Source: Angustibacter luteus
GTDB lineage: Bacteria > Actinomycetota > Actinomycetes > Actinomycetales > Angustibacteraceae
Assembly: GCF_039541115.1 (NCBI RefSeq)
Contig: NZ_BAABFP010000002.1
Coordinates: forward strand, 310,001-374,000
Length of the DNA: 64,000 bases
Direction of reading: 5' to 3'
The stretch's first letter is position 1, and each line of letters opens with the position of its first letter. The notes beneath the pieces are model-generated. The model made no database searches, was not told where the DNA came from, and worked only from the letters and a program-made list of their open reading frames with translations. Below are positions 17,522 to 29,221 of the stretch, one piece after another. A program made the position numbers and the translations under genes.

Positions 17522-18943
17522 TCACCCGAGGTCCAGGGCGAGCAGGTCGTCCTCGGTCTCGCGCCGCACCAGCACCCGCACCTGGCCGTCGCGGGCCGCG
17601 AGCACCGGGGGCCGCGGCACGTGGTTGTACTGGCTGGCCATGCTCCGGCAGTAGGCGCCGGTGCCGGGCACGGCGAGCAGGTCGCCGGGCCCGACGTCCG
17701 AGGGCAGAAACTCGTCCTTGACCACGATGTCGCCGCTCTCGCAGTGCTTGCCGACCACCCGGGAGAGCACGGGCTCGGCGTCCGAGCGGCGGTTCGCCAG
17801 GGTCGCCGAGTAGTCGGCGTCGTACAGGGCGGTGCGGATGTTGTCGCTCATCCCGCCGTCCACGGCGACGTACCGGCGCCGGCCGCCGCCGTCCAGGTCG
17901 ACGTCCTTGACGGTGCCGACCGAGTACAGGGTGAAGGTGCTCGGACCGGCGATGGCCCGACCGGGCTCCACCGAGATCCGCGGGACGTCGACCCCGAGGT
18001 CCGCGCACTCCTTGCCGACGATCTCGGCGAGTCCCCCGGCCAGGTCGGTCGGCGCCAACGGGTCGTGCTGGGTCGTGTAGGCGATGCCGAACCCGCCACC
18101 GAGGTCGAGCTCGGGCAGAACGACCCCGTGCTCGGTCGCCACCTTCGCGTGCAGCCCCAGCACCCGTCGGGCCGCGATCTCGAAACCCTGGACGTCGAAG
18201 ATCTGCGAGCCGATGTGCGAGTGCAGGCCGCGCAGCTCGAGCTCGGGCCGGGCCAGCACCTGCGCGACGGCCGCCCGGGCCTGGCCGCCGCTGAGCGACA
18301 GACCGAACTTCTGGTCCTCGTGAGCGGTGGCGATGTAGGAGTGGGTGTGCGCCTCGACCCCGACGGTCACCCGCAGCAGCACCGGCGCCCGCACGCCGCG
18401 CTCGCGCGCGAGGTCGGCGACCCGGTCGATCTCGGACGGTGCGTCGACGACGATCCGGCCGATGCCGGCGTCCAGCGCCCGGCCGATCTCGGCGTCGCTC
18501 TTGTTGTTGCCGTGCAGCCCGATCCGGGACGGCGGCACCTGCGCCCGCAGGGCTACGGCGAGCTCGCCCCCGGTGCAGGTATCCAGGCTCAGGCCCTCCT
18601 GCACCACCCAGCGGGCGACCTCGGTGCACAGGAACGCCTTGCCCGCGTAGTACACGTCGGCACCGCCGCAGAGGTCGGCGAAGGCGGCGTCGAAGGCGGT
18701 GGCGAATGCGCGGGCGCGGGCCCGGAAGTCCGCTTCGTCCACCACGTACGCGGGGGTGCCGTGCTGGGCCGCGATCGCGACCACGTCGACGTCCGCGACC
18801 TTGAGCCGGCCGCAGCTGCTGCCCCGCCGGACCGTGCGCGACCACAGGGGCGCCACCAGCTCGTTGACGTCGACCGGCGGGCGCAGCCACGACGGGCCGA
18901 AGTACCCGTCGGCGTGCAGCGCACCGGCCTCGTGCGCGCGCAC
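17522..18943 (-). CDS. lysA: diaminopimelate decarboxylase
   Basis: A 473-residue fold III PLP enzyme, last step of lysine synthesis. The PLP lysine is in VYYAGKAFLC, with HIGSQIFD, ELDLGGGFGIAY and the substrate motif KHCESGDIV. The GTG at 18943 was chosen because it immediately follows the argS stop (overlap TAGTG), has the conserved opening HEAGALHADGYFGP soon after, and avoids an upstream antisense extension. It precedes hom, as in Streptomyces. Confidence 0.96.
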   Translation of the reverse strand: MRAHEAGALHADGYFGPSWLRPPVDVNELVAPLWSRTVRRGSSCGRLKVADVDVVAIAAQHGTPAYVVDEADFRARARAFATAFDAAFADLCGGADVYYAGKAFLCTEVARWVVQEGLSLDTCTGGELAVALRAQVPPSRIGLHGNNKSDAEIGRALDAGIGRIVVDAPSEIDRVADLARERGVRAPVLLRVTVGVEAHTHSYIATAHEDQKFGLSLSGGQARAAVAQVLARPELELRGLHSHIGSQIFDVQGFEIAARRVLGLHAKVATEHGVVLPELDLGGGFGIAYTTQHDPLAPTDLAGGLAEIVGKECADLGVDVPRISVEPGRAIAGPSTFTLYSVGTVKDVDLDGGGRRRYVAVDGGMSDNIRTALYDADYSATLANRRSDAEPVLSRVVGKHCESGDIVVKDEFLPSDVGPGDLLAVPGTGAYCRSMASQYNHVPRPPVLAARDGQVRVLVRRETEDDLLALDLG

Positions 18944-20589
18944 TACATCTGCTCCGGCGCGGACACACCCAGCAGGTCCAGGCCGCGGGCCAGCACGGTT
19001 CGGGTGGCCTCGTTGACCCAGAGCCGGGTGCGGTGCAGGTCGGTGATCTCCTCGTCCGCGCTCTCGGGCCGGACCCGGCACTCGTCGTACCACTTGTGGT
19101 ACTTGCCGGCGAGCTCCTCGAGGTAGCGGGCCACCCGGTGCGGCTCACGCAGCTCCGCGGCCTGACCGACGACCCGCGGGAACTCGCCCAGGGTAGCCAG
19201 CAGCACGGACTCGGTCTCGTGGTCCAGCAGCGTCGGGTCGAAGCCGTCCTCGCGCCGTACGCCGTCCTCGGCCGCCAGCCGGGACATCCGGCTGATCCGG
19301 GCGTGCGCGTACTGGACGTAGAACACGGGGTTGTCGTTGCTGCGCTGGCGCAGCTGCTCGCCGTCCAGGTTGAGCGGCGAGTCAGCCGGGTACCGGGCCA
19401 GGGAGTACCGGACGGCGTCGCTGCCGATCCAGTCGATCAGGTCGCGCATCTCGATCATGTTCCCGGCGCGCTTGGACAGCTTCGCGCCGTTGAGGTTGAT
19501 CAGCTGGCCGATCAGCACCTCGATGTTGACGCTCGGGTCGTCACCGGCGCAGGCCGCGATGGCCTTGAGCCGCCCGACGTAGCCGTGGTGGTCCGCGCCG
19601 AGCATGTAGACCTTCTCGGGGAAGCCGCGGTCCTTCTTGCTGAGGTAGTACGCCGCGTCCGCGGCGAAGTAGGTCGGCACGCCGTCCTGCCGGACCATCA
19701 CCCGGTCCCGGTCGTCGCCGAAGTCGGTGGTACGCAGCCACACCGCACCATCGGCGTCGAAGACGTGCCCCTGCTCACGCAGCCGGGCCACGGCCTGCTC
19801 CACCGCGCCGCCGTCGTGCAGCGTGCGCTCGCTGAACCAGACGTCGAAGTGCACGTCGAACGAGGCGAGCACCTGCTGGATCTCGGCCAGCTGGGCCTGG
19901 TAGCCCAGGTCGCGGGCGACGACCAGCGCCTCGTCGTCGGGCAGCTCGAGCAGGTCCGGCCGCTGCTCGAGCACGACCTTCGCGAGACCGTCGACGTACT
20001 CGCCGGGGTAGCCGTTCTCGGGCACCGCCTCGCCGCGCGCACGGGCCAGCACGGACGCCGCGAAGTTCTCCATCTGGGCACCGGCGTCGTTGACGTAGTA
20101 CTCGCTGGTCACCGTCGCGCCGCTGGCGGCCAGCAGCCGGCGCAGGGAGTCGCCGAGCGCCGCCCACCGGGTGTGCCCGATGTGCAGCGGACCGGTCGGG
20201 TTCGCCGACACGAACTCCAGGTTCACCACGTGACCGGCGAGCGTGGTGTTCTCGCCGTAGGCGGTCCCGGCCTCCACGATGGTGCGGGCCAGCTCACCGG
20301 CGGCGCCGGCGTCCAGCGAGATGTTCAGGAAGCCGGGGCCGGCGACGTCGACCTTGCGGACGCCCTCGACCTCCTGCAGCCGGCGGGCCAGCACCTCGGC
20401 CAGCTGCCGCGGCGGGATCCCGGCCCCCTTGGCCAGCTGGAGCGCCAGGTTCGTCGACCAGTCGCCGTGCTCACGCGAACGCGGGCGCTCCACCCGGACC
20501 TCGTCGGGGACGGCGGCACTGAGCTCGCCGGAGGTGACGGCGTCGGCCAGGACACCACGGATGGCCAGGGAGAGCTGCTCGGGGGTCAC
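18943..20589 (-). CDS. argS: arginyl-tRNA synthetase
   Basis: A 548-residue class I synthetase. The N-terminal Add1 domain is followed by the HIGH signature in NPTGPLHIGHTRW (about residue 120), the KMSKS-like segment GAKLSKRAGN and the anticodon-binding DALR domain at the C-terminus (VQYAHARISRM onward). It opens the argS-lysA-hom-thrC-thrB run. A tRNA-Arg gene lies 0.6 kb upstream. Confidence 0.97.
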   Translation of the reverse strand: MTPEQLSLAIRGVLADAVTSGELSAAVPDEVRVERPRSREHGDWSTNLALQLAKGAGIPPRQLAEVLARRLQEVEGVRKVDVAGPGFLNISLDAGAAGELARTIVEAGTAYGENTTLAGHVVNLEFVSANPTGPLHIGHTRWAALGDSLRRLLAASGATVTSEYYVNDAGAQMENFAASVLARARGEAVPENGYPGEYVDGLAKVVLEQRPDLLELPDDEALVVARDLGYQAQLAEIQQVLASFDVHFDVWFSERTLHDGGAVEQAVARLREQGHVFDADGAVWLRTTDFGDDRDRVMVRQDGVPTYFAADAAYYLSKKDRGFPEKVYMLGADHHGYVGRLKAIAACAGDDPSVNIEVLIGQLINLNGAKLSKRAGNMIEMRDLIDWIGSDAVRYSLARYPADSPLNLDGEQLRQRSNDNPVFYVQYAHARISRMSRLAAEDGVRREDGFDPTLLDHETESVLLATLGEFPRVVGQAAELREPHRVARYLEELAGKYHKWYDECRVRPESADEEITDLHRTRLWVNEATRTVLARGLDLLGVSAPEQM

Positions 20590-20636
20590 CGTGGAAGGTT
20601 ACCGACTCACGCAGCCCGCTGACTCAGCCCACTGGT

Positions 20637-21074
20637 TCAACCCACGCGGCCCGCGGAGGCCAGCACGCCGACGATGGCGACGAGCTCGTCGGGGTCGAAG
20701 GGCTTGGCGATGAAGGCGTCCACCGTGGCCTGCTCGGCCTGGGCCCGGTGGTGGCTCTGCACGGACGCGGTCACCATGACGACCGGGAGGTGCTCCAGGC
20801 GCGGGTCGCTGCGGATCATGGAGACCGTCCACCAGCCGTCCCGGCGGGGCATCAGCGCGTCGACCGTGACGACGTCCGGCAGCACGTTCGTCGGGTCGCT
20901 CAGCAGGTCGAGCGCCTCCTGGCCGTCGTGCGCCTCCATGACGTCATAGCCCTCGAGCTCGAGGTTCATCACGATCAGCGAGCGCACGGAGTCGGTGTCG
21001 TCGCAGACCAGCACCCGCGGGGAGGACAGCGAGCTGACCGAGCGCCTGCGCCGGCCCCTCCCCTGCTGCATCAT
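20637..21074 (-). CDS. single-domain response regulator, orphan
   Basis: A 145-residue receiver with a basic N-terminal tail (GRGRRRRS). The acidic pair is in VLVCDDTDSVR, the phosphoacceptor in VVTVDALMPRRDG, the Thr in VVMVTASVQ and the Lys in FIAKPFDPDEL; all are present. No kinase or output domain is nearby. It lies 47 bases upstream of argS in the same direction and may be co-transcribed with it, which is unexplained. A second ATG three bases in (21071) is better spaced from GAGGGA. Confidence 0.9.
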   Translation of the reverse strand: MMQQGRGRRRRSVSSLSSPRVLVCDDTDSVRSLIVMNLELEGYDVMEAHDGQEALDLLSDPTNVLPDVVTVDALMPRRDGWWTVSMIRSDPRLEHLPVVMVTASVQSHHRAQAEQATVDAFIAKPFDPDELVAIVGVLASAGRVG

Positions 21075-21205
21075 TCCCTCAGACTAGGCCGACATCGTGA
21101 TCAAGCCAGGCGAGTTGCAGCATCCCGGTCCTGAGAGGGGCAAAATGCAGAATCCCGAGCCGCGGGTGGTGGCTCGGGACGTCGGTCCTTCTCGCGATCT
21201 GAAAG

Positions 21206-21277
21206 CGCCCCCGGCAGGATTCGAACCTGCGCCCCCGCCTCCGGAGGGCGGTGCTCTATCCCCTGAGCTACGGGGGC
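21206..21277 (-). tRNA. tRNA-Arg, anticodon CCG
   Basis: A full cloverleaf can be drawn on the minus strand: acceptor GCCCCCG with CGGGGGC, D arm GCTC/GAGC, anticodon stem CCGCC/GGCGG with loop CTCCGGA, variable loop of 4, T arm GCAGG-TTCGAAT-CCTGC. The anticodon CCG reads CGG arginine codons. Discriminator is G; CCA is not encoded. Length 72. Confidence 0.97.
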
Positions 21278-21335
21278 TCGGGCTCAACGAGGTTACCAGC
21301 CACCGCGAGCGAGTCCGAACCGGGCTGCTGCCCTG

Positions 21336-22475
21336 CTAGTCCTGCCCGGACTGCGTCTTGGACTCGCCCTCGACGAACTCCCAGTGCCATGGCTCGGGCC
21401 GGCTGCCGGTGCCCGGGCGGGCCCACGCGGGGTTGTCCCAGCCGAACTTCGGCGCGTTCGCGAGGAACCAGGTGCGGCGTGCGCTGCTGGTCTGGTCCGG
21501 ACCGTCGCAGACGTCGATCGCCAGCCCCCAGCCGTGCTCGCTGGTGCCCGGTCGCGCTGCCAGCCCCGGCTTGCGGGCGGCGACGCTGTATTGCGAGGCG
21601 AGCGAGCGGTAGGAGTCCGTGAGGCACAGGTCCTCGCCGAACGTGCCGCGGTACACCTCGTTCAGCCGGATCAGCCGGACCGCCGCGTCGGCCCGCAGCC
21701 GGTGCCGGGACGCCCACGGCAGCACGCACAGGATGGACGTCGGGAGCTGGCCGTTCGAGTACGACTGGGTCGGCGTCCTGCCGCTGCAGCCGGCAATGGC
21801 ACCGCGCTCCTGCGAGCGAGAGACGGCGGTCATCCGGAACGCGTTGTCCAGCGTCCCGCCGGCCAGTCGGGACGACGACTGCTGGGTGCTCAGCTGGGTG
21901 CTCAGCTGGCTGCTGTCGGACAGCACGCCACCGGAGGCCGAGGTCGTGGCACCCAGCGAGGCGGCGGCCTGACCGGCAGCCTCGGAGGGCAGTGCTCCTG
22001 CGGCGACCGCGAGACCGCCGAGCCCGGCGACGGCAGCCAGGGCGCCGACCACGGCGAGCCCGCGGTGGCGAGACGTCCGCGGGGCCGGCTGCTCGCGGCT
22101 GTGCGGCGCGCGCCGGACGTTGGGTGAGGGTCGCGACGCTGGCTGCGGGGCGGCGGGCGGTGCGGCGACCGAGCGCCGTGAGCGTGTCGCGGGCAGCACC
22201 GTGGTGGTCGGCCGCGCCTCCGCCAGCCGGGCCGCCTTCGCCTCGGCGCGGGTCCGGTACTGCGGCGCGGCAGGTGCGGAAGGCTCCGGGTGCACCAGCG
22301 TCGTCCGGTCGATGACGTCGGTGACCTCGACGTCCGCCGTCCGGTCAGTCTCCGGGGTCGGCTCGGGTGCTGCACCCGGGGCGCGACGCCGTCCGCGGTA
22401 CTCGCTCGCGGGCTCCTGCGACGTCCAGTCGACGAACAGACGGTCACCCGTCGTCGATCGAGTGGCAGGGGGCAC
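21336..22475 (-). CDS. membrane-anchored M15-type D,D-carboxypeptidase
   Basis: A 379-residue protein. A long Pro/Ala/Arg-rich cytoplasmic N-terminus (to about 140) is followed by one membrane helix (GLAVVGALAAVAGLGGLAVA), a Ser/Gln-rich linker with LSTQLSTQQSSS, and a C-terminal peptidase domain with the M15 (VanY) motifs: SYRSLASQ, the zinc motif GTSEHGWGLAID and EPWHWEF. It should trim D-Ala from peptidoglycan stem peptides at the wall. The GTG at 22475 has GGAG 7 bases upstream. A CRP-like site lies about 230 bases upstream. Confidence 0.85.
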   Translation of the reverse strand: MPPATRSTTGDRLFVDWTSQEPASEYRGRRRAPGAAPEPTPETDRTADVEVTDVIDRTTLVHPEPSAPAAPQYRTRAEAKAARLAEARPTTTVLPATRSRRSVAAPPAAPQPASRPSPNVRRAPHSREQPAPRTSRHRGLAVVGALAAVAGLGGLAVAAGALPSEAAGQAAASLGATTSASGGVLSDSSQLSTQLSTQQSSSRLAGGTLDNAFRMTAVSRSQERGAIAGCSGRTPTQSYSNGQLPTSILCVLPWASRHRLRADAAVRLIRLNEVYRGTFGEDLCLTDSYRSLASQYSVAARKPGLAARPGTSEHGWGLAIDVCDGPDQTSSARRTWFLANAPKFGWDNPAWARPGTGSRPEPWHWEFVEGESKTQSGQD

Positions 22476-22744
22476 GCGGGAACTCCAGCTCGTCGGCGTC
22501 AGGACGCGTCGAGACGCGCCACTGGTCAGTGGTCGAGGTGTCAGGGTCGGGCATCAGGGCTTGCATCAGGATCGATCGGCGGTGCAGCGCGTCCACGGAC
22601 CCGGAGGGGGCCAGGCGGTTGTCGGGGCGGACAACTGCCCGGGACGCCCGACCGACCATAGGCGATTTGGGTGAATCACAACAGGGGCACTCGCAGGGAA
22701 TGTGACGCAGACCACATCACTCTTGGTGATGGAAACCAGATGAC
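22476..22744 (-). promoter_or_regulatory. upstream region of the M15 peptidase gene
   Basis: The 269-base gap is the leader of the M15 gene. A possible -10 box TATGGT lies on the minus strand near 22658. Apart from the CRP-like site near its right end I see no structured RNA; in particular I could not recognise a ydaO (c-di-AMP) riboswitch, which often precedes wall hydrolases in actinobacteria. A 71-codon frame here was rejected as a gene. Confidence 0.35.
22701..22716. promoter_or_regulatory. CRP-like site upstream of the M15 peptidase
   Basis: TGTGACGCAGACCACA matches TGTGA-N6-TCACA with a single mismatch. Sites of this type control wall-lytic genes such as rpf in several actinobacteria (from memory). 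It lies about 230 bases before the M15 start and 29 bases past the next gene's end, so which promoter it serves is not certain. Confidence 0.4.
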
Positions 22745-23782
22745 CTAGGCCTGGCGGCGCGTCTCGTCCCGGACCTCACCCACCAGCTCCTCCAGCACGT
22801 CCTCCAGGAAGACCACGCCGGTGACCTCGTCGTCCTCGACGACCCGGGCGAGGTGCGCGCCCGAGCGCTGCATCGTGGCGAGCACGTCCTCCACCTCGTC
22901 CGCGGAGGAGACCGTGACCAGCGAACGGACCCGCTTCGCGGGCACCGGCTGGTCGTAGCGCTCGTCGTCCGCGTACAGCACGTCCTTCAGGTGCAGGTAC
23001 CCGACCACGGCGCCGGACCCGTCCACCACCGCGAACCGGGAGAAGCCGGTGCGCGCAACCAGCCGCTCCACGTCCGCGGGGGTCGCACCGCCACTCACGG
23101 TGACCAGCTCGTCGAGCGGCACCGCCACGTCCCGGGCGCAGCGCTGGCTGAACTCCAGGGCACCGGTGACCAGGTCGTGGGCGTCCCCGAGCAGCCCCTC
23201 GCGCTGGCTCTCGGCGACGATGGAGGAGACCTCCTGGGCGGTGAACGTCGACGTCACCTCGTCCTTCGGCTCGACGCCCACGAGCCGCAGGCACCCGTTG
23301 GCGAGGCCGTTGAGCAGCCGGATCACCGGTGCCAGCGCGCGCGAGAGCGCGACCAGCGGCGGCGCCAGCACCAGGGCCGCGCGGTCCGGCCCGGCGATGG
23401 CCAGGTTCTTCGGCACCATCTCGCCGATCACCACGTGCAGGTACACCACGATCGCGAGCGAGATCGCGAACGCCACGGTGTGCACGGCCGCCGGCGAGGC
23501 ACCCAGCGCCTCCAACGGCTCGGCGATGAGGTGCGCCAGCGCCGGTTCGGCCACCGCCCCCAGGCTCAACGAGCAGACGGTCACGCCGAGCTGGGCGCAG
23601 GCGAGCATCACCGACACGTGCTCCATGGCCCACAAGGTGCTGCGCGCCCGGCGCGACCCCCCCGCCGCGAGCACCTCGATCTGGCTGCGCCGGGCCGCCA
23701 TGACGGCGAACTCGGCGCCGACGAAGAACGCGTTGGCCAGCAGCAGGGCGACCGCGACCAGCAGCGCCGTCCCGGAGCTCAT
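22745..23782 (-). CDS. CNNM/HlyC-CorC family membrane protein, short form
   Basis: A 345-residue protein. An N-terminal CNNM membrane domain (about 1-190, with EFAVMAARRSQIEVLAAGG and IGEMVPKNLAIAGP) is followed by a CBS pair (about 205-335). It stops after the second CBS (VFLEDVLEELVGEV) and has no C-terminal CorC domain. Family members are linked to Mg2+ or other divalent metal efflux. It overlaps the longer paralogue by 4 bases, so the two may work as a heteromeric unit. Confidence 0.9.
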   Translation of the reverse strand: MSSGTALLVAVALLLANAFFVGAEFAVMAARRSQIEVLAAGGSRRARSTLWAMEHVSVMLACAQLGVTVCSLSLGAVAEPALAHLIAEPLEALGASPAAVHTVAFAISLAIVVYLHVVIGEMVPKNLAIAGPDRAALVLAPPLVALSRALAPVIRLLNGLANGCLRLVGVEPKDEVTSTFTAQEVSSIVAESQREGLLGDAHDLVTGALEFSQRCARDVAVPLDELVTVSGGATPADVERLVARTGFSRFAVVDGSGAVVGYLHLKDVLYADDERYDQPVPAKRVRSLVTVSSADEVEDVLATMQRSGAHLARVVEDDEVTGVVFLEDVLEELVGEVRDETRRQA

Positions 23783-25122
23783 GAAGCACCCCCGGAGTCC
23801 GCGGACGCCTCGTCGGACGACGAGTCCGCCGGCGCCGGGATCACCCGCAGGCGATCCACCCGGCGTCCGTCCATCCGGCTGACCGACAGCCGCCAGCCCG
23901 CGACCGTGACCACGTCACCGACGTCCGGGACGCGCCCGACGGCGGCCATCACGAAACCGCCCACGGTCTCGTACGCACCGTCGTCCGGCACCGGTGCGCC
24001 GATGCGGTCACGGACCTCGTCGGGCCGCCACAGCCCCGGCACCACCCAGGAGCCGTCGGAGAGCCGGCGCCCCGCCGTCCGCCCGCGGTCGTGCTCGTCG
24101 GCCACCTCGCCGACGATCTCCTCCACGACGTCCTCGAGGGTGACCACGCCGGAGGTGCCGCCGTACTCGTCCACCACGACGGCCAGCTGCAGGCCCTGCT
24201 CGCGCAGCTGGCCGAGGAGGGGGTCCAGCCGGACCGTCTCCGGCACCATCAGGGGCTCGGACATCAACGCCGCGGCCGGTACCTCCGCCCGGCGTTCGAG
24301 CGGCACGGCGACCGCCCGCTTGATGTGCACGACGCCGACGACGTCGTCCAGCCCGTCGTCCACCACGGGGAAGCGCGAGTGCCCGGTCGTGCGGGCGAGC
24401 CGGACGACGTCGGCGGCCGAGTCCTCGCGCTGGACGACGACGCAGCGCAGCCGCGGCGTCATCACGTCCTCCGCGGTGCGTTCACCGAAGCCCAGCGAGC
24501 GGGTGAGCAGCCGCGCGGTCGAGGCGTCCAGGGTGCCGGCCTCGGCCGAGCGCCGCACGAGCGAGGCGAGCTCCTGCGGCGTGCGCGCGCTGGACAGCTC
24601 CTCCTTGGGCTCGACGCCGACCCGCCGCAGCAGGGCGTTGGCGCTGCCGTTGAGCACCGTGATCAGCGGCCCGGCGACCAGCGCGAAGACCCGCATGGGC
24701 ATGGCGATCAGCTGCGCCGTGCCCAGCGGGCGGGCGATCGCCAGGTTCTTGGGGACGAGCTCGCCCAGCACCATCGAGAACCCGGTCGCCAGCACCAGGG
24801 CGATCCCCACGGCCACCGGCTCGACCGCCCCCTCGGGCAACCCGATCGCCTCGAGCGGACCGTGCAGGAGCGCGGCGATGCTCGGTTCGGCGAGGTAGCC
24901 GACGAGCAGCGTGGTCAGCGTGATGCCGACCTGGCACGCGGACAGCTGGGTCGAGAGCTTGCGCAGGGCGGTGAGGACGCCGACCGAGCGGGTGTCGCCG
25001 TCCGCGACCGAGCGCTCGACGAAGGACCGGTCGAGGGTCACCAGGGAGAACTCGGCGGCGACGAACACCGCGGTGCCGATCGTCAGCACCACGGCCGCCA
25101 GCAGCAGCAACCACTCGGTCAC
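23779..25122 (-). CDS. CNNM/HlyC-CorC family membrane protein, long form
   Basis: A 447-residue paralogue of the gene after it. Order: CNNM membrane domain (about 1-200, LGELVPKNLAIARP), CBS pair (about 215-345, VTLEDVVEEIVGEVADEHD), and C-terminal CorC/HlyC transporter-associated domain (about 350-430, DGAYETVGGFVMAAVGRVP). It is predicted to take part in divalent-cation (Mg2+/Co2+) export or sensing. It begins with GTG at 25122 inside the stop of a possible 29-codon leader ORF. Confidence 0.92.
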   Translation of the reverse strand: MTEWLLLLAAVVLTIGTAVFVAAEFSLVTLDRSFVERSVADGDTRSVGVLTALRKLSTQLSACQVGITLTTLLVGYLAEPSIAALLHGPLEAIGLPEGAVEPVAVGIALVLATGFSMVLGELVPKNLAIARPLGTAQLIAMPMRVFALVAGPLITVLNGSANALLRRVGVEPKEELSSARTPQELASLVRRSAEAGTLDASTARLLTRSLGFGERTAEDVMTPRLRCVVVQREDSAADVVRLARTTGHSRFPVVDDGLDDVVGVVHIKRAVAVPLERRAEVPAAALMSEPLMVPETVRLDPLLGQLREQGLQLAVVVDEYGGTSGVVTLEDVVEEIVGEVADEHDRGRTAGRRLSDGSWVVPGLWRPDEVRDRIGAPVPDDGAYETVGGFVMAAVGRVPDVGDVVTVAGWRLSVSRMDGRRVDRLRVIPAPADSSSDEASADSGGAS

Positions 25123-25208
25123 GAGGCAGCTACCCGAGGAGCACGTGCTCCCGGATGGTGAGGCTCGTCGTCCGGGTCGTCCGGCAGCTGGTCCGGCACG
25201 GTCGTCAT
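25119..25208 (-). CDS. possible 29-residue leader ORF before the CNNM pair
   Basis: An ATG at 25208 opens 29 codons beginning MTTVPDQLPDDPDDEPHH, ending in a TGA that overlaps the GTG of the next gene by 4 bases. The peptide is acidic, with Asp/Pro/His runs. The same overlap style joins real genes here, which favours translation, but the Shine-Dalgarno is weak and the codon bias uninformative at this length. It could be a metal-sensing leader peptide or chance. Confidence 0.35.
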   Translation of the reverse strand: MTTVPDQLPDDPDDEPHHPGARAPRVAAS

Positions 25209-25234
25209 CCCAGAGAGCGTAGACGGCGAGGTGC

Positions 25235-28530
<3,296 letters not shown>

Positions 28531-28578
28531 CCCCCTGAGACGAGCGCGGCGGGCGCCTTAAGGCATGAAATCCACTTG

Positions 28579-28604
28579 TGAGTGAGTGCTCACTCATCTA
28601 TTGT
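28579..28604 (+). promoter_or_regulatory. TetR-type operator and -10 box
   Basis: TGAGTGAGTGCTCACTCA (28579-28596) has 8-bp arms around TG. It abuts a -10 candidate TATTGT at 28599-28604, which lies eight bases before the ATG of the TetR-type gene. Binding there would block the promoter of the TetR-exporter operon, giving autoregulation; the mRNA would have almost no leader. Confidence 0.65.
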
Positions 28605-28612
28605 CTTCGTCC

Positions 28613-29221
28613 ATGAGTCCACGCGCCCCCGCACTGCCGCCCGACCAGCGCCGCGCCGCGCTGATCGAGGCCACGCTGCCGCTGCTGCGGGCCAAGGGCG
28701 CCGCCGTCAGCACCCGTGAGATCGCCGAGGCGGCGGGCATCGCCGAGGGCACGATCTTCCGCGTCTACGGCTCGAAGGACGAGCTGATCGCAGACTGCAT
28801 CCAGCGGGCGTTCGACAGCGAGATGCTGCGCGCCGCGCTGCGCGACGTCGACCGGGCACTGCCGCTGGCGATGCGGCTCGTCGCCGCGGTCGACCTGCTG
28901 CAGGCGCACATGAGCGGGGTGTTCTCGCTGATGATCACCCTGCGCACCAGCGGGCAGTCGATGCCCTCCTCGCCCGCCGGGCCGTCGTCCGACTACGCCG
29001 AGCGCCGACGCGAGGACAGCCAGCTCATCGACGCCGAGATGACGGACCTCATCGGTGCCGACCGCTCGGCGCTGCGGGTGCCGGTGCCGCAGGCACTGAC
29101 CGTCCTGCGGATGCTCACGCTCTCCAGCGTGCACCCGTTCATGCACCAGCAGCCGACCACGACCACGGCGACGGAGATCGTCGACGTCGCCCTGCACGGC
29201 CTGTTGAAGAGGGGGAACTGA
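28613..29221 (+). CDS. TetR/AcrR-family repressor
   Basis: A 202-residue regulator. The helix-turn-helix region is STREIAEAAGIAEGTIFRVYGSKDELI (described by its ends: STREIAEAAG and FRVYGSKDEL) at about 40-70, followed by an all-helical ligand domain. The ATG at 28613 was chosen over an upstream in-frame start because the latter lies inside the operator. It sits 0 bases before the ABC exporter gene, which it very likely controls through the palindrome at 28579-28596. The ligand is unknown; drugs or toxic metabolites are usual. Confidence 0.92.
   Translation: MSPRAPALPPDQRRAALIEATLPLLRAKGAAVSTREIAEAAGIAEGTIFRVYGSKDELIADCIQRAFDSEMLRAALRDVDRALPLAMRLVAAVDLLQAHMSGVFSLMITLRTSGQSMPSSPAGPSSDYAERRREDSQLIDAEMTDLIGADRSALRVPVPQALTVLRMLTLSSVHPFMHQQPTTTTATEIVDVALHGLLKRGN

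Noticed and set aside
22444-22659. 71-codon minus-strand ORF upstream of the M15 peptidase
   Set aside because: It overlaps the peptidase start, which has a good Shine-Dalgarno of its own, and the ORF has none; no family resemblance.
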